Shown: positions 26,051 through 34,160 of the stretch, one piece after another
Layout of the letters: every line of letters begins with the position of its first letter
Position numbering within the stretch: the stretch's first letter is position 1
From: Alphaproteobacteria bacterium HGW-Alphaproteobacteria-1
GTDB lineage: Bacteria; Pseudomonadota; Alphaproteobacteria; Rhodobacterales; Rhodobacteraceae
NCBI GenBank assembly: GCA_002842985.1
Contig: PHEQ01000032.1
Span: 1-35,873, forward strand
Reading direction: 5' to 3'
DNA: 35,873 nucleotides
Position numbers and translations under genes: made by a program
Notes under the pieces: model-generated
Told to the model about the DNA's origin: nothing
Databases searched by the model: none
What the model saw: only the letters and a program-made list of their open reading frames with translations

Positions 26051-27049
26051 ATGACCCCATTTCAGGCCGCCTTTCCCGCCACCCGCACCCGGCGCACCCG
26101 CATGAGCGGGGCCTTGCGCGCCATGGTGGCCGAGAACTCACTCTCGCCCGCCGATTTCATTTGGCCTCTCTTCGTGCGCGACGGCGAAAGTGTTGAGGAG
26201 CCGGTGCCGTCCATGCCGGGCGTCTATCGCCGCTCCATCGACAAGGTTGTCGAGGCGGCACAGGAGGCCGCGGATCTGGGCATTCCCGCGGTTTGTCTTT
26301 TCCCCTTTACCTCGGTCGCCAACCGCACCGCCGATTGCGCCGAGGCATGGAATCCCGACAACCTGAGCAACCGCGCCACCCGCGCGATCAAGGCCGCCGT
26401 GCCGGGCATCGCGGTGATGACCGATGTGGCGCTCGATCCCTATTCGGATACAGGCCATGACGGCTATGTGGTGGCGGGCGAGATCGTCAACGATGCCACT
26501 GTCGAGGCGCTGGTGAAACAGGCGCTGTCACAGGCGGAGGCGGGGGTGGATATCATCGGGCCGTCGGACATGATGGACGGGCGGATCGGGGCCATTCGCG
26601 CTGCGCTCGAGGGGGCAGGCCATCACAATGTGGCGATCATGGCCTATTCGGCCAAATACGCCTCGGCGTTTTACGGGCCGTTCCGCGAGGCCGTGGGGGC
26701 GGGCGACGCGCTCAAGGGCGACAAGAAAACCTATCAGATGGACGCCGCCAATACCGATGAGGCGTTGCGCCTCATCGCCCGCGACCTGAGCGAGGGGGCC
26801 GATATGGTGATGGTCAAGCCGGGGATGCCCTATCTCGATATCTGTCGGCGGGCAAAGGAGAAATTCGGCGCGCCAACCTTCGCTTATCAGGTTTCGGGCG
26901 AATATGCGATGATCATGGCGGCCGCGCAAAACGGCTGGATCGACGGCGAGCGCGCGATGATGGAAAGCCTCATGTGCTTCAAGCGGGCAGGCTGCGACGG
27001 GGTGCTGAGCTATTTCGCGCCCGCCGCCGCGCGCCTCCTGCGCGGCTGA
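26051..27049 (+). CDS. hemB: Delta-aminolevulinic acid dehydratase (porphobilinogen synthase)
   Basis: Condenses two 5-aminolevulinate molecules to porphobilinogen in heme, bacteriochlorophyll and cobalamin synthesis; a cytosolic oligomer. The 332-residue protein has RRTRMSGALRAMVAEN, the metal-site loop VALDPYSDTGHDGY, both active-site lysines (IMAYSAKYASAFYGPFREA and MVKPGMPYLDI) and YQVSGEYAMIMAAAQNGWID. The loop has Asp/Thr instead of the Cys triad of Zn-dependent enzymes, so this is the Zn-free, Mg-activated type usual in alphaproteobacteria. ATG 26051 matches the family start; the frame is open 39 codons upstream, with no clear Shine-Dalgarno for either. It is divergent from the mfd-side membrane protein, with 129 bases between the starts. 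Confidence 0.95.
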   Translation: MTPFQAAFPATRTRRTRMSGALRAMVAENSLSPADFIWPLFVRDGESVEEPVPSMPGVYRRSIDKVVEAAQEAADLGIPAVCLFPFTSVANRTADCAEAWNPDNLSNRATRAIKAAVPGIAVMTDVALDPYSDTGHDGYVVAGEIVNDATVEALVKQALSQAEAGVDIIGPSDMMDGRIGAIRAALEGAGHHNVAIMAYSAKYASAFYGPFREAVGAGDALKGDKKTYQMDAANTDEALRLIARDLSEGADMVMVKPGMPYLDICRRAKEKFGAPTFAYQVSGEYAMIMAAAQNGWIDGERAMMESLMCFKRAGCDGVLSYFAPAAARLLRG

Positions 27050-27055
27050 CAGGAC

Positions 27056-27071
27056 GCGCGGGAACCCGCGC
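27056..27071 (+). terminator. Hairpin after hemB
   Basis: GCGCGG-GAAC-CCGCGC starts 7 bases after the hemB stop. The stem is strong but no U-tract follows, so it is probably a 3'-end stabiliser or weak terminator. Confidence 0.5.
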
Positions 27072-27087
27072 AGATCCGCAATCCCTA

Positions 27088-27116
27088 GTGACAGCGCGCG
27101 CCGCCCTCCCTATACT
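27088..27116 (+). promoter_or_regulatory. Promoter of the SYLF-DUF4202 pair
   Basis: GTGACA (27088-27093), a 17-base spacer and TATACT (27111-27116) give five of six consensus matches in each hexamer. It lies 58 bases before the SYLF start, just after the hemB hairpin. Confidence 0.62.
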
Positions 27117-27174
27117 GAGTAGAGAACCGACAGGAACAGGTCGGCATACTCTGAGGCAAGGAACGGGCACGGAC

Positions 27175-27735
27175 ATGAGCACTCTTACACGACGTGGATT
27201 TACCCTTGGCGCGCTGGCAAGCGCGCCTGTCCTGGCGGCCTGCAACAACGGCGTCGGCAGTCCGGGGGCCGCGCGCATCGACGCGCGCGTGAACGCCACG
27301 CTGAACCACATGTACGCCACCTATCCCGGCACGCGCGCGCTGGCCGACAAATCCACGGGGATGCTGGTCATGCCAGTGGTGACGCAGGCCGGATTCATGG
27401 TCGGCGGCGGGTTCGGGCGCGGGGCGCTCAGGATCAACAACGTGACGGTGGATTACTACTCGGCCACCAAGGGCAGTGTCGGTCTTCAGATCGGGGCGCA
27501 GCAATTCGCCCACGTTCTGTTTTTCATGACCGAAGAGGCGCTTCAGGGATTCCGCCGGTCCTCGGGATGGGCCGCGGGGGCCGATATCCAATACGCCTTC
27601 AACGATCGGGGCGAGAACCTTCGTGCCGAGACGACGACATCGACCGCGCCTGTCGTGGCGGTGATCTTCGGGCAGGCGGGACTGATGGCGGGCGTTTCGC
27701 TCGAGGGTATGAAATACACCCGCATCATTCCGTGA
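27175..27735 (+). CDS. Tat-exported SYLF (YSC84-type) lipid-binding lipoprotein
   Basis: A 186-residue protein. The N-terminus carries both a twin-arginine motif (TRRGFTLG, Arg6-Arg7) and a lipobox (VLAAC, Cys23), so it is probably folded before export by Tat and then lipidated. The mature part is a SYLF domain: GTRALADKSTGMLVMPVVTQAGFMVGGGFGRGAL, VDYYSATKGSVGLQIGAQQFAHVLFFMTEEAL and a C-terminal FGQAGLMAGVSLEGMKYTRI. SYLF domains bind phosphoinositides in eukaryotes; the bacterial role is unclear. ATG 27175 is the start that gives the signal peptide; AAGGAA lies about 13 bases upstream. Its stop overlaps the start of the DUF4202 gene (GTGA). Confidence 0.88.
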   Translation: MSTLTRRGFTLGALASAPVLAACNNGVGSPGAARIDARVNATLNHMYATYPGTRALADKSTGMLVMPVVTQAGFMVGGGFGRGALRINNVTVDYYSATKGSVGLQIGAQQFAHVLFFMTEEALQGFRRSSGWAAGADIQYAFNDRGENLRAETTTSTAPVVAVIFGQAGLMAGVSLEGMKYTRIIP

Positions 27736-28295
27736 GCGACCGGCTGACACAGGCGCTGACGGCCATCGACGCCGCCAATGCGCAGGATCCGGATCGCGCC
27801 GAGGGCGCGCCCGCCGCGCTGCTTTATGGTCAACGGATGAGTGAACAACTCGCTCGGCTCTGTCCTGATGCGTCAGAGCCGTTGCAGATCGCCGCGCGTG
27901 GGCAGCATATCGAACGCTGGACCTCGCCGCGCGCGGGCTACCCTGAGGGGCGCGCGGGCTATCTGGCATGGCGCACCGATCTGGCCCGGCATCACGCCGC
28001 GCGTGTGGCGCAGATCATGGCGGATGCGGGCTATGGGCGCGCGGATTGCGCGCGCGCCGCCGCCATGCTGCGCAAGGAGGGGATAAAGCGCGACGCGGAG
28101 GTGCAGATGCTGGAGGATGTGATCTGCTTCACCTTCCTGCGCTGGTATTTCGCGCCCTTCGCGCCGACCCAGGACACCGAAAAGCTGGATCGGATCGTGC
28201 AGAAGACCGCGCGCAAGATGTCGGCGGAGGCGCGCGCCCGCGCGCTGGCCGAGTTCGATTTGCCAGAGTCCTTTGCCCGTCATTTCCGGGCCTGA
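27732..28295 (+). CDS. DUF4202 domain-containing protein
   Basis: A 187-residue soluble, helical protein with the DUF4202 pattern: LTQALTAIDAANAQDP at the start, AARGQHIERWTSPRAGYPEGRAGYLAWRTDLARHHA in the middle and QMLEDVICFTFLRWYFAPFA, which contains conserved His, Asp and Glu residues. The conserved HIERW and WRTDL...HH are reminiscent of an HD-like metal site, but that is a guess. Function is unknown. GTG 27732 is used as the start because it overlaps the SYLF stop in the four-base GTGA arrangement, indicating translational coupling. It is convergent with selO, 10 bases between stops. Confidence 0.82.
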   Translation: MSDRLTQALTAIDAANAQDPDRAEGAPAALLYGQRMSEQLARLCPDASEPLQIAARGQHIERWTSPRAGYPEGRAGYLAWRTDLARHHAARVAQIMADAGYGRADCARAAAMLRKEGIKRDAEVQMLEDVICFTFLRWYFAPFAPTQDTEKLDRIVQKTARKMSAEARARALAEFDLPESFARHFRA

Positions 28296-28305
28296 AAACA
28301 CGCCC

Positions 28306-29727
28306 TCATGTGCCGCAAAAGGTGTGCTGAACCACTTCCGACGGCACTGGCGGGCGTCTCAGATCGGCCGCGTCGGGCTGATCCTCGAACGGCCTTGAGA
28401 GAACATCAAGTAGACGCTCCAAGGGTTTGAAATCGCCAGAAATACCGGCTTCGATCATTTGTTCGATGCGGTGGTTTCGCGGAATGAAAGCGGGGTTGGC
28501 GGCGCGCATCACCGCCGTCGGGTCCGCCTCGCGCGCCAGCCGCGCGCGCCAGCCGGTTTCCCACGCGTCAAACGCCATCGGGTCAAGGAACTGATCGCGC
28601 GCGCTGCCCTCGACCAGCGCGCGGAAGGTGTTGGTGAAATCCGCCCGCCCCTCGGCCATGCGCGCCAGAAGATCGCCCACAAGCGCGGCCGCCTCCGGCC
28701 CCGGCTCGGCAATGCCGATCTTTCGCCCGAAGGCGCGCCGCCATTCGGCCTCGATCCGGTCGGGCATGGCGTGGACAAGGGCGGTGAACTCCTCCACCGC
28801 CGCATCCGCGTCGGGCATGAGCGGCACAAGTGCCGTGGCGAATTGCGCCATGTTCCAGACGATCACATGGGCCTGATTGTCATAGGCATAACGGCCATGG
28901 GCGTCGATCGAGCTATAGACCGTCTGCGGATGATAAGTGTCCATGAAGGCGCAGGGGCCATAGTCGATCGTCTCGCCCGAAATGGCGGTATTGTCGGTGT
29001 TCATCACCCCGTGGATGAAGCCCACCGACAGCCAGCGTGCCACCAGGCTCGCCTGTCGCCCGATCACCTCGGACAACAGATGCGCGGGGTCCTCGACATG
29101 GGGATAATGCCGCGCGAGGGTGTAGTCATAGAGCGCGCGCAGGCTGCCGAGATCGCGCCGCGCGGCGAAATACTGAAACGTGCCGACGCGGATATGGCTT
29201 GCCGCGACCCGTGTGAGCACGGCCCCCGGCAGGGCGCCCGCCTCGCGCCAGACCTGCTCGCCGGTGGCGACAGCGGCCAGCGCGCGAGTGGTCGGGATGC
29301 CGAGCGCATGCATCGCCTCGGACACGACATATTCGCGCAACACGGGGCCGAGCCAGGCGCGCCCGTCCCCCATGCGGCTATAGGGCGTGGGGCCGGAGCC
29401 CTTGAGCTGGATGTCGCGGCGCTGTCCCGCGCTGTCCACCACCTCGCCGAGCAAGAGCGCGCGCCCGTCGCCAAGCTGCGGCGAGAAGCCGCCGAACTGG
29501 TGCCCGGCATAGACCTGCGCCAGCGGATCCGCGCCCTCGGGGGTCTCGTTGCCGGAAAAGACCCGCGCCAGCGTGTCATCGTCGCCGATCGTGATGCCCA
29601 ACTCTTCGGCAAGCGGTGCATTGAAACGGATAAGGCGGGGCGCGCGCACCTCTGCCGCCGCTTGCCGCGTATGGAACGCTGCGGGCAGGCGGGCATAGCT
29701 GTTGTCGAACGGGATGGCGAGTGGCAC
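28306..29727 (-). CDS. selO: Protein adenylyltransferase SelO (YdiU family)
   Basis: A pseudokinase-fold enzyme that transfers AMP from ATP to Ser/Thr/Tyr of proteins, linked to redox homeostasis. The 473-residue protein has [37 protein letters not shown], the ATP-contacting [42 protein letters not shown] and the catalytic segment [24 protein letters not shown]. The C-terminus ends FCGT: a cysteine two residues from the end stands where eukaryotic SelO has selenocysteine. I chose GTG 29727 ([11 protein letters not shown]) rather than upstream ATGs because a perfect AGGAGG lies 6 bases before it. Length fits the family. The upstream neighbour is the decayed Rieske gene on the same strand, 62 bases away. 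Confidence 0.95.
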   Translation of the reverse strand: MPLAIPFDNSYARLPAAFHTRQAAAEVRAPRLIRFNAPLAEELGITIGDDDTLARVFSGNETPEGADPLAQVYAGHQFGGFSPQLGDGRALLLGEVVDSAGQRRDIQLKGSGPTPYSRMGDGRAWLGPVLREYVVSEAMHALGIPTTRALAAVATGEQVWREAGALPGAVLTRVAASHIRVGTFQYFAARRDLGSLRALYDYTLARHYPHVEDPAHLLSEVIGRQASLVARWLSVGFIHGVMNTDNTAISGETIDYGPCAFMDTYHPQTVYSSIDAHGRYAYDNQAHVIVWNMAQFATALVPLMPDADAAVEEFTALVHAMPDRIEAEWRRAFGRKIGIAEPGPEAAALVGDLLARMAEGRADFTNTFRALVEGSARDQFLDPMAFDAWETGWRARLAREADPTAVMRAANPAFIPRNHRIEQMIEAGISGDFKPLERLLDVLSRPFEDQPDAADLRRPPVPSEVVQHTFCGT

Positions 29728-29789
29728 GCGTGACCTCCTGTACATGTATCCTGAAGGTAGACTTTCGTGGTCGGGGTGCAAGCCGCGCG

Positions 29790-30718
29790 TCACGCCTCGC
29801 GGCCCGCCGCCCAATCGTGAAAGCCATGCGTCGGGCTGTCCATCACCGGCGATAAGCGGCCACCGTCAAAACCCATGGCGTGCCGACCGCGCTGCATCTC
29901 CTCGACCACCGAGATATCCTCTTCGAACACGGTTTTCCAAAGCTGCGTGTTGCGCATTTTCAAACTCTCATCGGCATCGGGCACCGGATAGTAGAGGTGA
30001 ATATGCTCGACCGTGCGCTCCGGCCCGTTCGGCTCCAGCATGATGGCGAAGGCGTGATCGCGGTGCACCCCCAAACGGACATCTGGATAGGCGGCGACAT
30101 ATTCGGCGCGCTCGTTCCACTTTGCACCGACATCCTCGAAATCCGGGAATGTGTCGCCGGTTTCGTTGGTCAGTTGACGATAGATCATCGTGCCCTGTCC
30201 GGAGAAGGCACCCGGCGGCTCGATATGGTAATGATCCTCGAGCCGCGCGTGGCTGTTGAGGCCGGGATGCACCCAGGGCAGGTGATAGCTCTCACAGAAT
30301 TCTCGACCGCCGGTTTCCGGTTGGTCGCCACTTCGAGCGTGAAGCGGCTGTCATGGCCGCCGTGATATAGCGGCAGATCGAACGCGGACCAGCGCGCGAT
30401 GAGATTGGCCATCGCGCCCTCGATCCGGCGCGGCGCATCGACAAGGATCATGCCGCGATGGCGGCAGATGTTCCGGAAAACCCGCACCATGCCCGCCTTG
30501 TCGCGCAGAAGCAGAAGCGTCATCCTCAGAAAATCAAGCGGTTTGGCATCGCCGGGTTCGGGCGCATCGGCGGCCACACCAAGCCCCGCCCATTGCGAAA
30601 AGATCAGCGCAACGCGTTCCTCGGCAAAGATGCCCGGATCGGTATAATGCGCATTTGGCAGGCCATGGGCCTCGGCCAGGGGCGCGCGCACGCGGCTCAG
30701 ATCGGTCCGCGGGGTCAT
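29790..30718 (-). pseudogene. Rieske-type ring-hydroxylating oxygenase alpha subunit, decayed
   Basis: Remnant of a non-heme-iron oxygenase large subunit. The first part (30718 to about 30300) begins MTPRTDLSRVRAPLAEAHG and keeps only the first half of the Rieske cluster, VFRNICRHRGMILVDAP. It jumps from RRIEGA to MANLIARW, so the CPYHSW half and some 60 residues are missing in frame. At about 30297-30302 the reading breaks: AATTCTGTGAGAGC looks like AATTACTGTGAGAGC (NYCES) minus one base. The rest (ESYHLPWVHPGLNS ... [11 protein letters not shown]) lies in the next frame. Conserved positions are also altered (ATNRKPAVEN where ATNWKLAVEN is expected). With half the Fe-S ligands gone it cannot be functional. 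ATG 30718 still has GAGAGGGG upstream. Native substrate unknown. The expected sequence is from family memory, not alignment. Confidence 0.82.
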
Positions 30719-30835
30719 GTCGCCCCTCTCGGCTTCGGGGTCCGCCGTGAGGTTTGCCCCGCAGCCCCCGCGCCGCGCGCCCGCAAGCAACGCGGCGGCA
30801 GCCCTTGCGCGACATGCGCGCGGATCTTGCGCCGA

Positions 30836-31396
30836 TCAGACCCCGCGCGACATGGCCGCGACCCCGGTGCGTGCCATCTCGCGAAGGCCGAGCGGGCGCA
30901 TGAGATCGGCGAAGGCGTCGATCTTTTCGGGCCCGCCGGTGATCTCGAAAACGAAGCTTGTGAGCGTGCTGTCCACCACCTTGGCGCGGAAGATATCCGC
31001 GAGGCGAAGCGCCTCCACGCGCTTGTCACCCTCGCTGGCCACTTTCAGCAGCGCCAGTTCGCGCTCGACGCTCGCGCCTTCGACGGTCAGGTCATGGACC
31101 TCGTGCACCGGCACGATCCGGCCAAGCTGCGCCTTGATCTGCTCGATCACCTGCGGGGTGCCGGTGGTGACGATGGTGATGCGGGACGTGTGGCCGGTAT
31201 GGTCGACCTCGGCCACGGTCAGGCTGTCGATATTGTAGCCGCGCCCCGAGAAGAGGCCGATCACCCGCGCCAGCACACCCGGTTCGTTATCGACGATCAC
31301 GGCCAGCGTGTGGGTCTCCTGCACGTCCGAGAATTGCGGGCGCAGATTATAGGCGGAATGCTTGGACGAGCCTTTTTTGATTTTCAGCGGGGACAT
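30836..31396 (-). CDS. ilvH: Acetolactate synthase small (regulatory) subunit
   Basis: The regulatory subunit that binds the large subunit, raises its activity and gives feedback inhibition by valine. The 186-residue protein has an N-terminal ACT domain (HTLAVIVDNEPGVLARVIGLFSGRGYNIDSLTV), the second domain with LKVASEGDKRVEALRLADIFRAKVVD and FVFEITGGPEKIDAFADLM, and the family end MARTGVAAMSRG. Length is slightly above the E. coli IlvH size because of an N-terminal extension (SPLKIKKGSSKHSAYNLRP) that is common in Rhodobacterales. It follows ilvI by 79 bases containing two perfect hairpins, which may set the subunit ratio. Confidence 0.95.
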   Translation of the reverse strand: MSPLKIKKGSSKHSAYNLRPQFSDVQETHTLAVIVDNEPGVLARVIGLFSGRGYNIDSLTVAEVDHTGHTSRITIVTTGTPQVIEQIKAQLGRIVPVHEVHDLTVEGASVERELALLKVASEGDKRVEALRLADIFRAKVVDSTLTSFVFEITGGPEKIDAFADLMRPLGLREMARTGVAAMSRGV

Positions 31397-31423
31397 TCAT
31401 GAGTTCCTTGTTTAGGCGATTTG

Positions 31424-31452
31424 GTCCCGGAATTTTCAAAAAATTCCGGGAC
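31424..31452. repeat. 13-bp perfect hairpin between ilvI and ilvH
   Basis: GTCCCGGAATTTT, loop CAA, AAAATTCCGGGAC: a perfect inverted repeat in the ilvI-ilvH gap. Read as minus-strand RNA it lies directly after the second hairpin. It could slow 3'-5' exonucleases or partly terminate transcription before ilvH. Confidence 0.7.
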
Positions 31453-31471
31453 GTTTTCTTTTCAAGAAAAC
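31453..31471. repeat. 8-bp perfect hairpin directly adjoining the first
   Basis: GTTTTCTT-TTC-AAGAAAAC is a perfect inverted repeat that abuts the 13-bp hairpin with no spacer, 4 bases past the ilvI stop. Its AT-rich character is unlike the surrounding sequence. Confidence 0.6.
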
Positions 31472-31475
31472 GGGC

Positions 31476-33230
31476 TCACACCAGCACCGCCCCGCCTTCC
31501 TTGATGGCGTCCTTGGTCGAGGCCTCGCCCAAGAGCATCTTGTTGTGCGGCTCGCCTGACGGGATCATCGGGAAGCAGTTCTCGTGTTTTTCCACCAGGC
31601 AGTCGAAGATCACCGGCCCGTCGTAATCGAGCATCTCCATGATCGCGTCGTCGAGATCGGCGGGGTCGCGGCACAGGATGCCCTTGGCCCCGAACGCCTC
31701 GGCCAGTTTCACGAAATCCGGCAGCGCCTCGGACCACGACGACGAATAGCGCTCGCCATGCAGAAGCTCCTGCCACTGGCGGACCATGCCAAGCCGTTCG
31801 TTGTTGAGGATGAACTGCTTGACCGGCAGGCGGTATTGCACGGCGGTGCCCATCTCCTGCATGTTCATGAGCCACGAGGCCTCGCCCGCGACGTTGATCA
31901 CCAGCGCCTCGGGGTGGGCGATCTGCACGCCGATCGAGGCCGGAAAGCCGTAGCCCATGGTGCCGAGGCCACCGGAGGTCATCCAGCGGTTGGGGTCCTC
32001 GAAGCCCAGATATTGCGCCGCCCACATCTGGTGCTGACCCACCTCGGTGCAGATGTAGCGGTCATGCCCCTTGGTCAGCGCCTCGAGCCGCGAGAGCGCG
32101 TATTGCGGCTTGATCGTGGGGCCTTGCTGCGTGAACTTCAGGCAGTCGACGCGGCGCCACTCCTCGATCCGCTGCCACCATTTGGCGATGCTTTCGTGAT
32201 TGACCTTGCGCCCGCGCGCCTTCCAGACCGCGAGCAGGTCCTCGAGCACATGCGCGATGTCGCCGATGATCGGAATATCGGTCTTGATCACCTTGTTGAT
32301 CGACGAGGGGTCGATGTCGATATGCGCCTTGATGCTGTCGGGGCTGAACGCATCCAGCCGCCCGGTGATCCGGTCGTCAAAACGCGCGCCGATATTGATC
32401 ATGAGATCACAGCCATGCATGGCCATGTTGGCCTCGTATAGGCCGTGCATCCCGAGCATCCCCAGCCAGTTCTTACCGCTCGCCGGGTAGGCCCCGAGGC
32501 CCATCAGCGTCGAGGTTACGGGGATGCCCGTGGCCTCGACCAGTTCGCGCAGGAGCTTGCTTGCGGCGGGGCCGGAATTGATCACGCCACCGCCGGTATA
32601 GAAGATCGGGCGCTTGGCCTTCTCAAGCGCCGCCACGAGATCGGTTATCCCCTCGATATCGCCCTTGCGCTGCGGCTGATAGTGATGCGTGCGCGCCTTT
32701 TGCGGCGGGATATAGTCGGCGGCGGCGAATTGCACGTCCTTGGGGATATCGACCAGCACCGGGCCGGGGCGGCCCGAGGTGGCGACGTGAAACGCCTGAT
32801 GCAGCGTGTCCGCCAAGTTTTTCGTATCCGAGACCAGCCAGTTATGTTTGGTGCAGGGCCGCGTGATGCCGACGGTGTCGGCCTCCTGAAAGGCGTCGGT
32901 GCCGATCATGAAGGTGGGCACCTGACCGGTGAGCACGACAAGCGGAATACTGTCCATCAGCGCGTCGGTCAGGCCGGTGACGGCATTGGTGGCACCTGGG
33001 CCCGAGGTCACCAGCACGACGCCGGGCTTGCCGGTCGAACGCGCATAGCCCTCGGCTGCGTGCACGGCGGCCTGTTCGTGGCGCACGAGGATGTGGCGGA
33101 TGTCGTTTTGTTGGAAAATCTCGTCATAGATCGGAAGCACGGCGCCGCCGGGATAGCCGAACACGACATCCACGCCCTGATCCCTGAGGGCCTGAACCAC
33201 CATTTTCGCGCCGCTCATCTGACGTGTCAT
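31476..33230 (-). CDS. ilvI: Acetolactate synthase large (catalytic) subunit
   Basis: TPP/FAD-dependent enzyme that makes acetolactate or acetohydroxybutyrate, first common step of Val, Leu and Ile synthesis. The 584-residue protein has the N-terminal TPP domain with catalytic Glu52 (VRHEQAAVHAAEGYARSTG), GVVLVTSGPGATNAVTG, QEADTVGITRPCTKHN, the central FAD region (GLGAYPASGKNWLGMLGMHG) and the C-terminal MTSGGLGTMGYGFPASIG. The C-terminal TPP/Mg motif reads AGEASWLMN...FILNN, with GEA in place of the usual GDG. The acid is conserved as Glu, and I recall this variant from Roseobacter homologues. RBS and start at ATG 33230 are unremarkable (GGAGCAAGAGCG). Transcription comes from a promoter 174 bases upstream through an attenuator leader. 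Confidence 0.96.
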   Translation of the reverse strand: MTRQMSGAKMVVQALRDQGVDVVFGYPGGAVLPIYDEIFQQNDIRHILVRHEQAAVHAAEGYARSTGKPGVVLVTSGPGATNAVTGLTDALMDSIPLVVLTGQVPTFMIGTDAFQEADTVGITRPCTKHNWLVSDTKNLADTLHQAFHVATSGRPGPVLVDIPKDVQFAAADYIPPQKARTHHYQPQRKGDIEGITDLVAALEKAKRPIFYTGGGVINSGPAASKLLRELVEATGIPVTSTLMGLGAYPASGKNWLGMLGMHGLYEANMAMHGCDLMINIGARFDDRITGRLDAFSPDSIKAHIDIDPSSINKVIKTDIPIIGDIAHVLEDLLAVWKARGRKVNHESIAKWWQRIEEWRRVDCLKFTQQGPTIKPQYALSRLEALTKGHDRYICTEVGQHQMWAAQYLGFEDPNRWMTSGGLGTMGYGFPASIGVQIAHPEALVINVAGEASWLMNMQEMGTAVQYRLPVKQFILNNERLGMVRQWQELLHGERYSSSWSEALPDFVKLAEAFGAKGILCRDPADLDDAIMEMLDYDGPVIFDCLVEKHENCFPMIPSGEPHNKMLLGEASTKDAIKEGGAVLV

Positions 33231-33269
33231 CGCTCTTGCTCCGTATATGGCGTCATCTTGATACGCATG

Positions 33270-33297
33270 AAAAAGCCCCCGGTCTTGTAGCGGGGGC
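33270..33297 (-). terminator. Attenuator terminator in the ilvI leader
   Basis: On the minus strand GCCCCCG (33297-33291), a 9-base loop and CGGGGGC (33281-33275) are followed by TTTTT (33274-33270), 40 bases before the ilvI start. It is an intrinsic terminator placed between promoter and gene, as expected for attenuation. Confidence 0.82.
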
Positions 33298-33341
33298 GCA
33301 TGGGGTGCCGATATGGTCTTTCCGTTACCGGCCCATGCGCC
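33295..33341 (-). promoter_or_regulatory. Antiterminator stem of the ilvI attenuator
   Basis: GGCGCATGGG (33341-33332 on the minus strand, inside the last codons of the leader peptide) is perfectly complementary to CCCATGCGCC (33304-33295). The latter overlaps the first three bases of the terminator's 5' arm. If a ribosome stalls on the preceding Ile-Val-Leu-Ile-Val codons this stem can form and disturb the terminator. If it reaches the stop codon the stem is masked and the terminator forms. Confidence 0.68.
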
Positions 33342-33372
33342 ATCTGCCTACGATAAGGACAATCCCCGACAT
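33325..33372 (-). CDS. ilvL: ilv leader peptide (MSGIVLIVGRWRMGR)
   Basis: A 15-codon open frame, ATG 33372 to TAA 33325, with AGGGAG about 10 bases upstream. Five consecutive codons, Ile-Val-Leu-Ile-Val, are the three branched-chain amino acids made by the pathway. It begins about 25 bases after the predicted transcription start and is followed by mutually exclusive hairpins. This is the arrangement of ribosome-mediated attenuation known from enterobacterial ilv and leu leaders. Starvation for charged Ile, Val or Leu tRNA would stall the ribosome and let transcription continue into ilvI. Confidence 0.78.
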   Translation of the reverse strand: MSGIVLIVGRWRMGR

Positions 33373-33403
33373 GGACCGCCGACTCCCTTGCTGCGTGGCG
33401 GCG

Positions 33404-33432
33404 ACATTAGGAGGGGGGGCAGGGGGCGTCAA
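33404..33432 (-). promoter_or_regulatory. ilvIH promoter
   Basis: On the minus strand TTGACG (33427-33432), a 17-base C-rich spacer and TAATGT (33404-33409). The predicted RNA start is near 33397, 25 bases ahead of the leader peptide ATG. Both hexamers are close to the vegetative consensus. Confidence 0.72.
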
Positions 33433-33505
33433 GCAGGGTTTGCGGATAAAGTGTCGCGCGATAGCCAGATTCTTTTCATTTGTTGCGCGGATTGGGCCGT
33501 TTGCG

Positions 33506-34153
33506 TCATGCGCCCCGCTGCGCCGCCGCAAGAAAGGCTGCGATCCGGGCGGTATCCTTGACGCCCGGTGCGGATTCGACGCCCGAGGAGACATCGACCT
33601 GCCGCGCGCCGGTGCGGGCGATGGCATCCGCCACGTTCCCGGGGGTAAGGCCGCCCGCGAGCAGCCACGGGCAAGGCCACTCCAGATCCGATATCAGCGC
33701 CCAGTCAAACGGTTCCGCATTGCCGCCGGGGCGGGTCGCACCCTTGGGCGGTTTGGCGTCCACCAGAAGTTGATCGGCCACGGCACCGTAACGGTTGATT
33801 GCCGGTAGATCCCCGGCGCCCGCGATTCCGATGGCCTTGATCACCGGCAGGCCATAGCGCGCGCGCACCTCGGACACGCGGGCCGGGGTTTCGGCCCCGT
33901 GAAGCTGAAGGAAATCCACCGGCACCTCGGCGCAGAGCGCATCGAGTGCCGCATCGTCCGCATCCACCGTCAGGGCCACCTTGGCCACACCCGGCGGCAC
34001 GTCGAGCGCGAGCGCGCGCGCAGCGGCCAACGACAGGCTGCGCGGCGAGGGTGGGAAGAACACAAAGCCCACATAGGCCGCACCGCCCGCCACGGCGGCC
34101 GCCACGTGCGCGGCCTCTCTGAGGCCGCAGACCTTGACGCGGATTGCGGGCAT
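33506..34153 (-). CDS. trpF: Phosphoribosylanthranilate isomerase
   Basis: Catalyses the Amadori rearrangement of phosphoribosylanthranilate to CdRP in tryptophan synthesis; a cytosolic TIM barrel. The 215-residue protein has the catalytic cysteine in RVKVCGLR (Cys9), [60 protein letters not shown] and the catalytic-Asp/phosphate segment [17 protein letters not shown]. Length is normal. It is the third gene of an ihfB-lapA-trpF run, 7 bases after lapA. In many Rhodobacterales trpB follows at once; here the next gene is ilvI behind its own promoter. Confidence 0.95.
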   Translation of the reverse strand: MPAIRVKVCGLREAAHVAAAVAGGAAYVGFVFFPPSPRSLSLAAARALALDVPPGVAKVALTVDADDAALDALCAEVPVDFLQLHGAETPARVSEVRARYGLPVIKAIGIAGAGDLPAINRYGAVADQLLVDAKPPKGATRPGGNAEPFDWALISDLEWPCPWLLAGGLTPGNVADAIARTGARQVDVSSGVESAPGVKDTARIAAFLAAAQRGA

Positions 34154-34160
34154 GGGCGCG

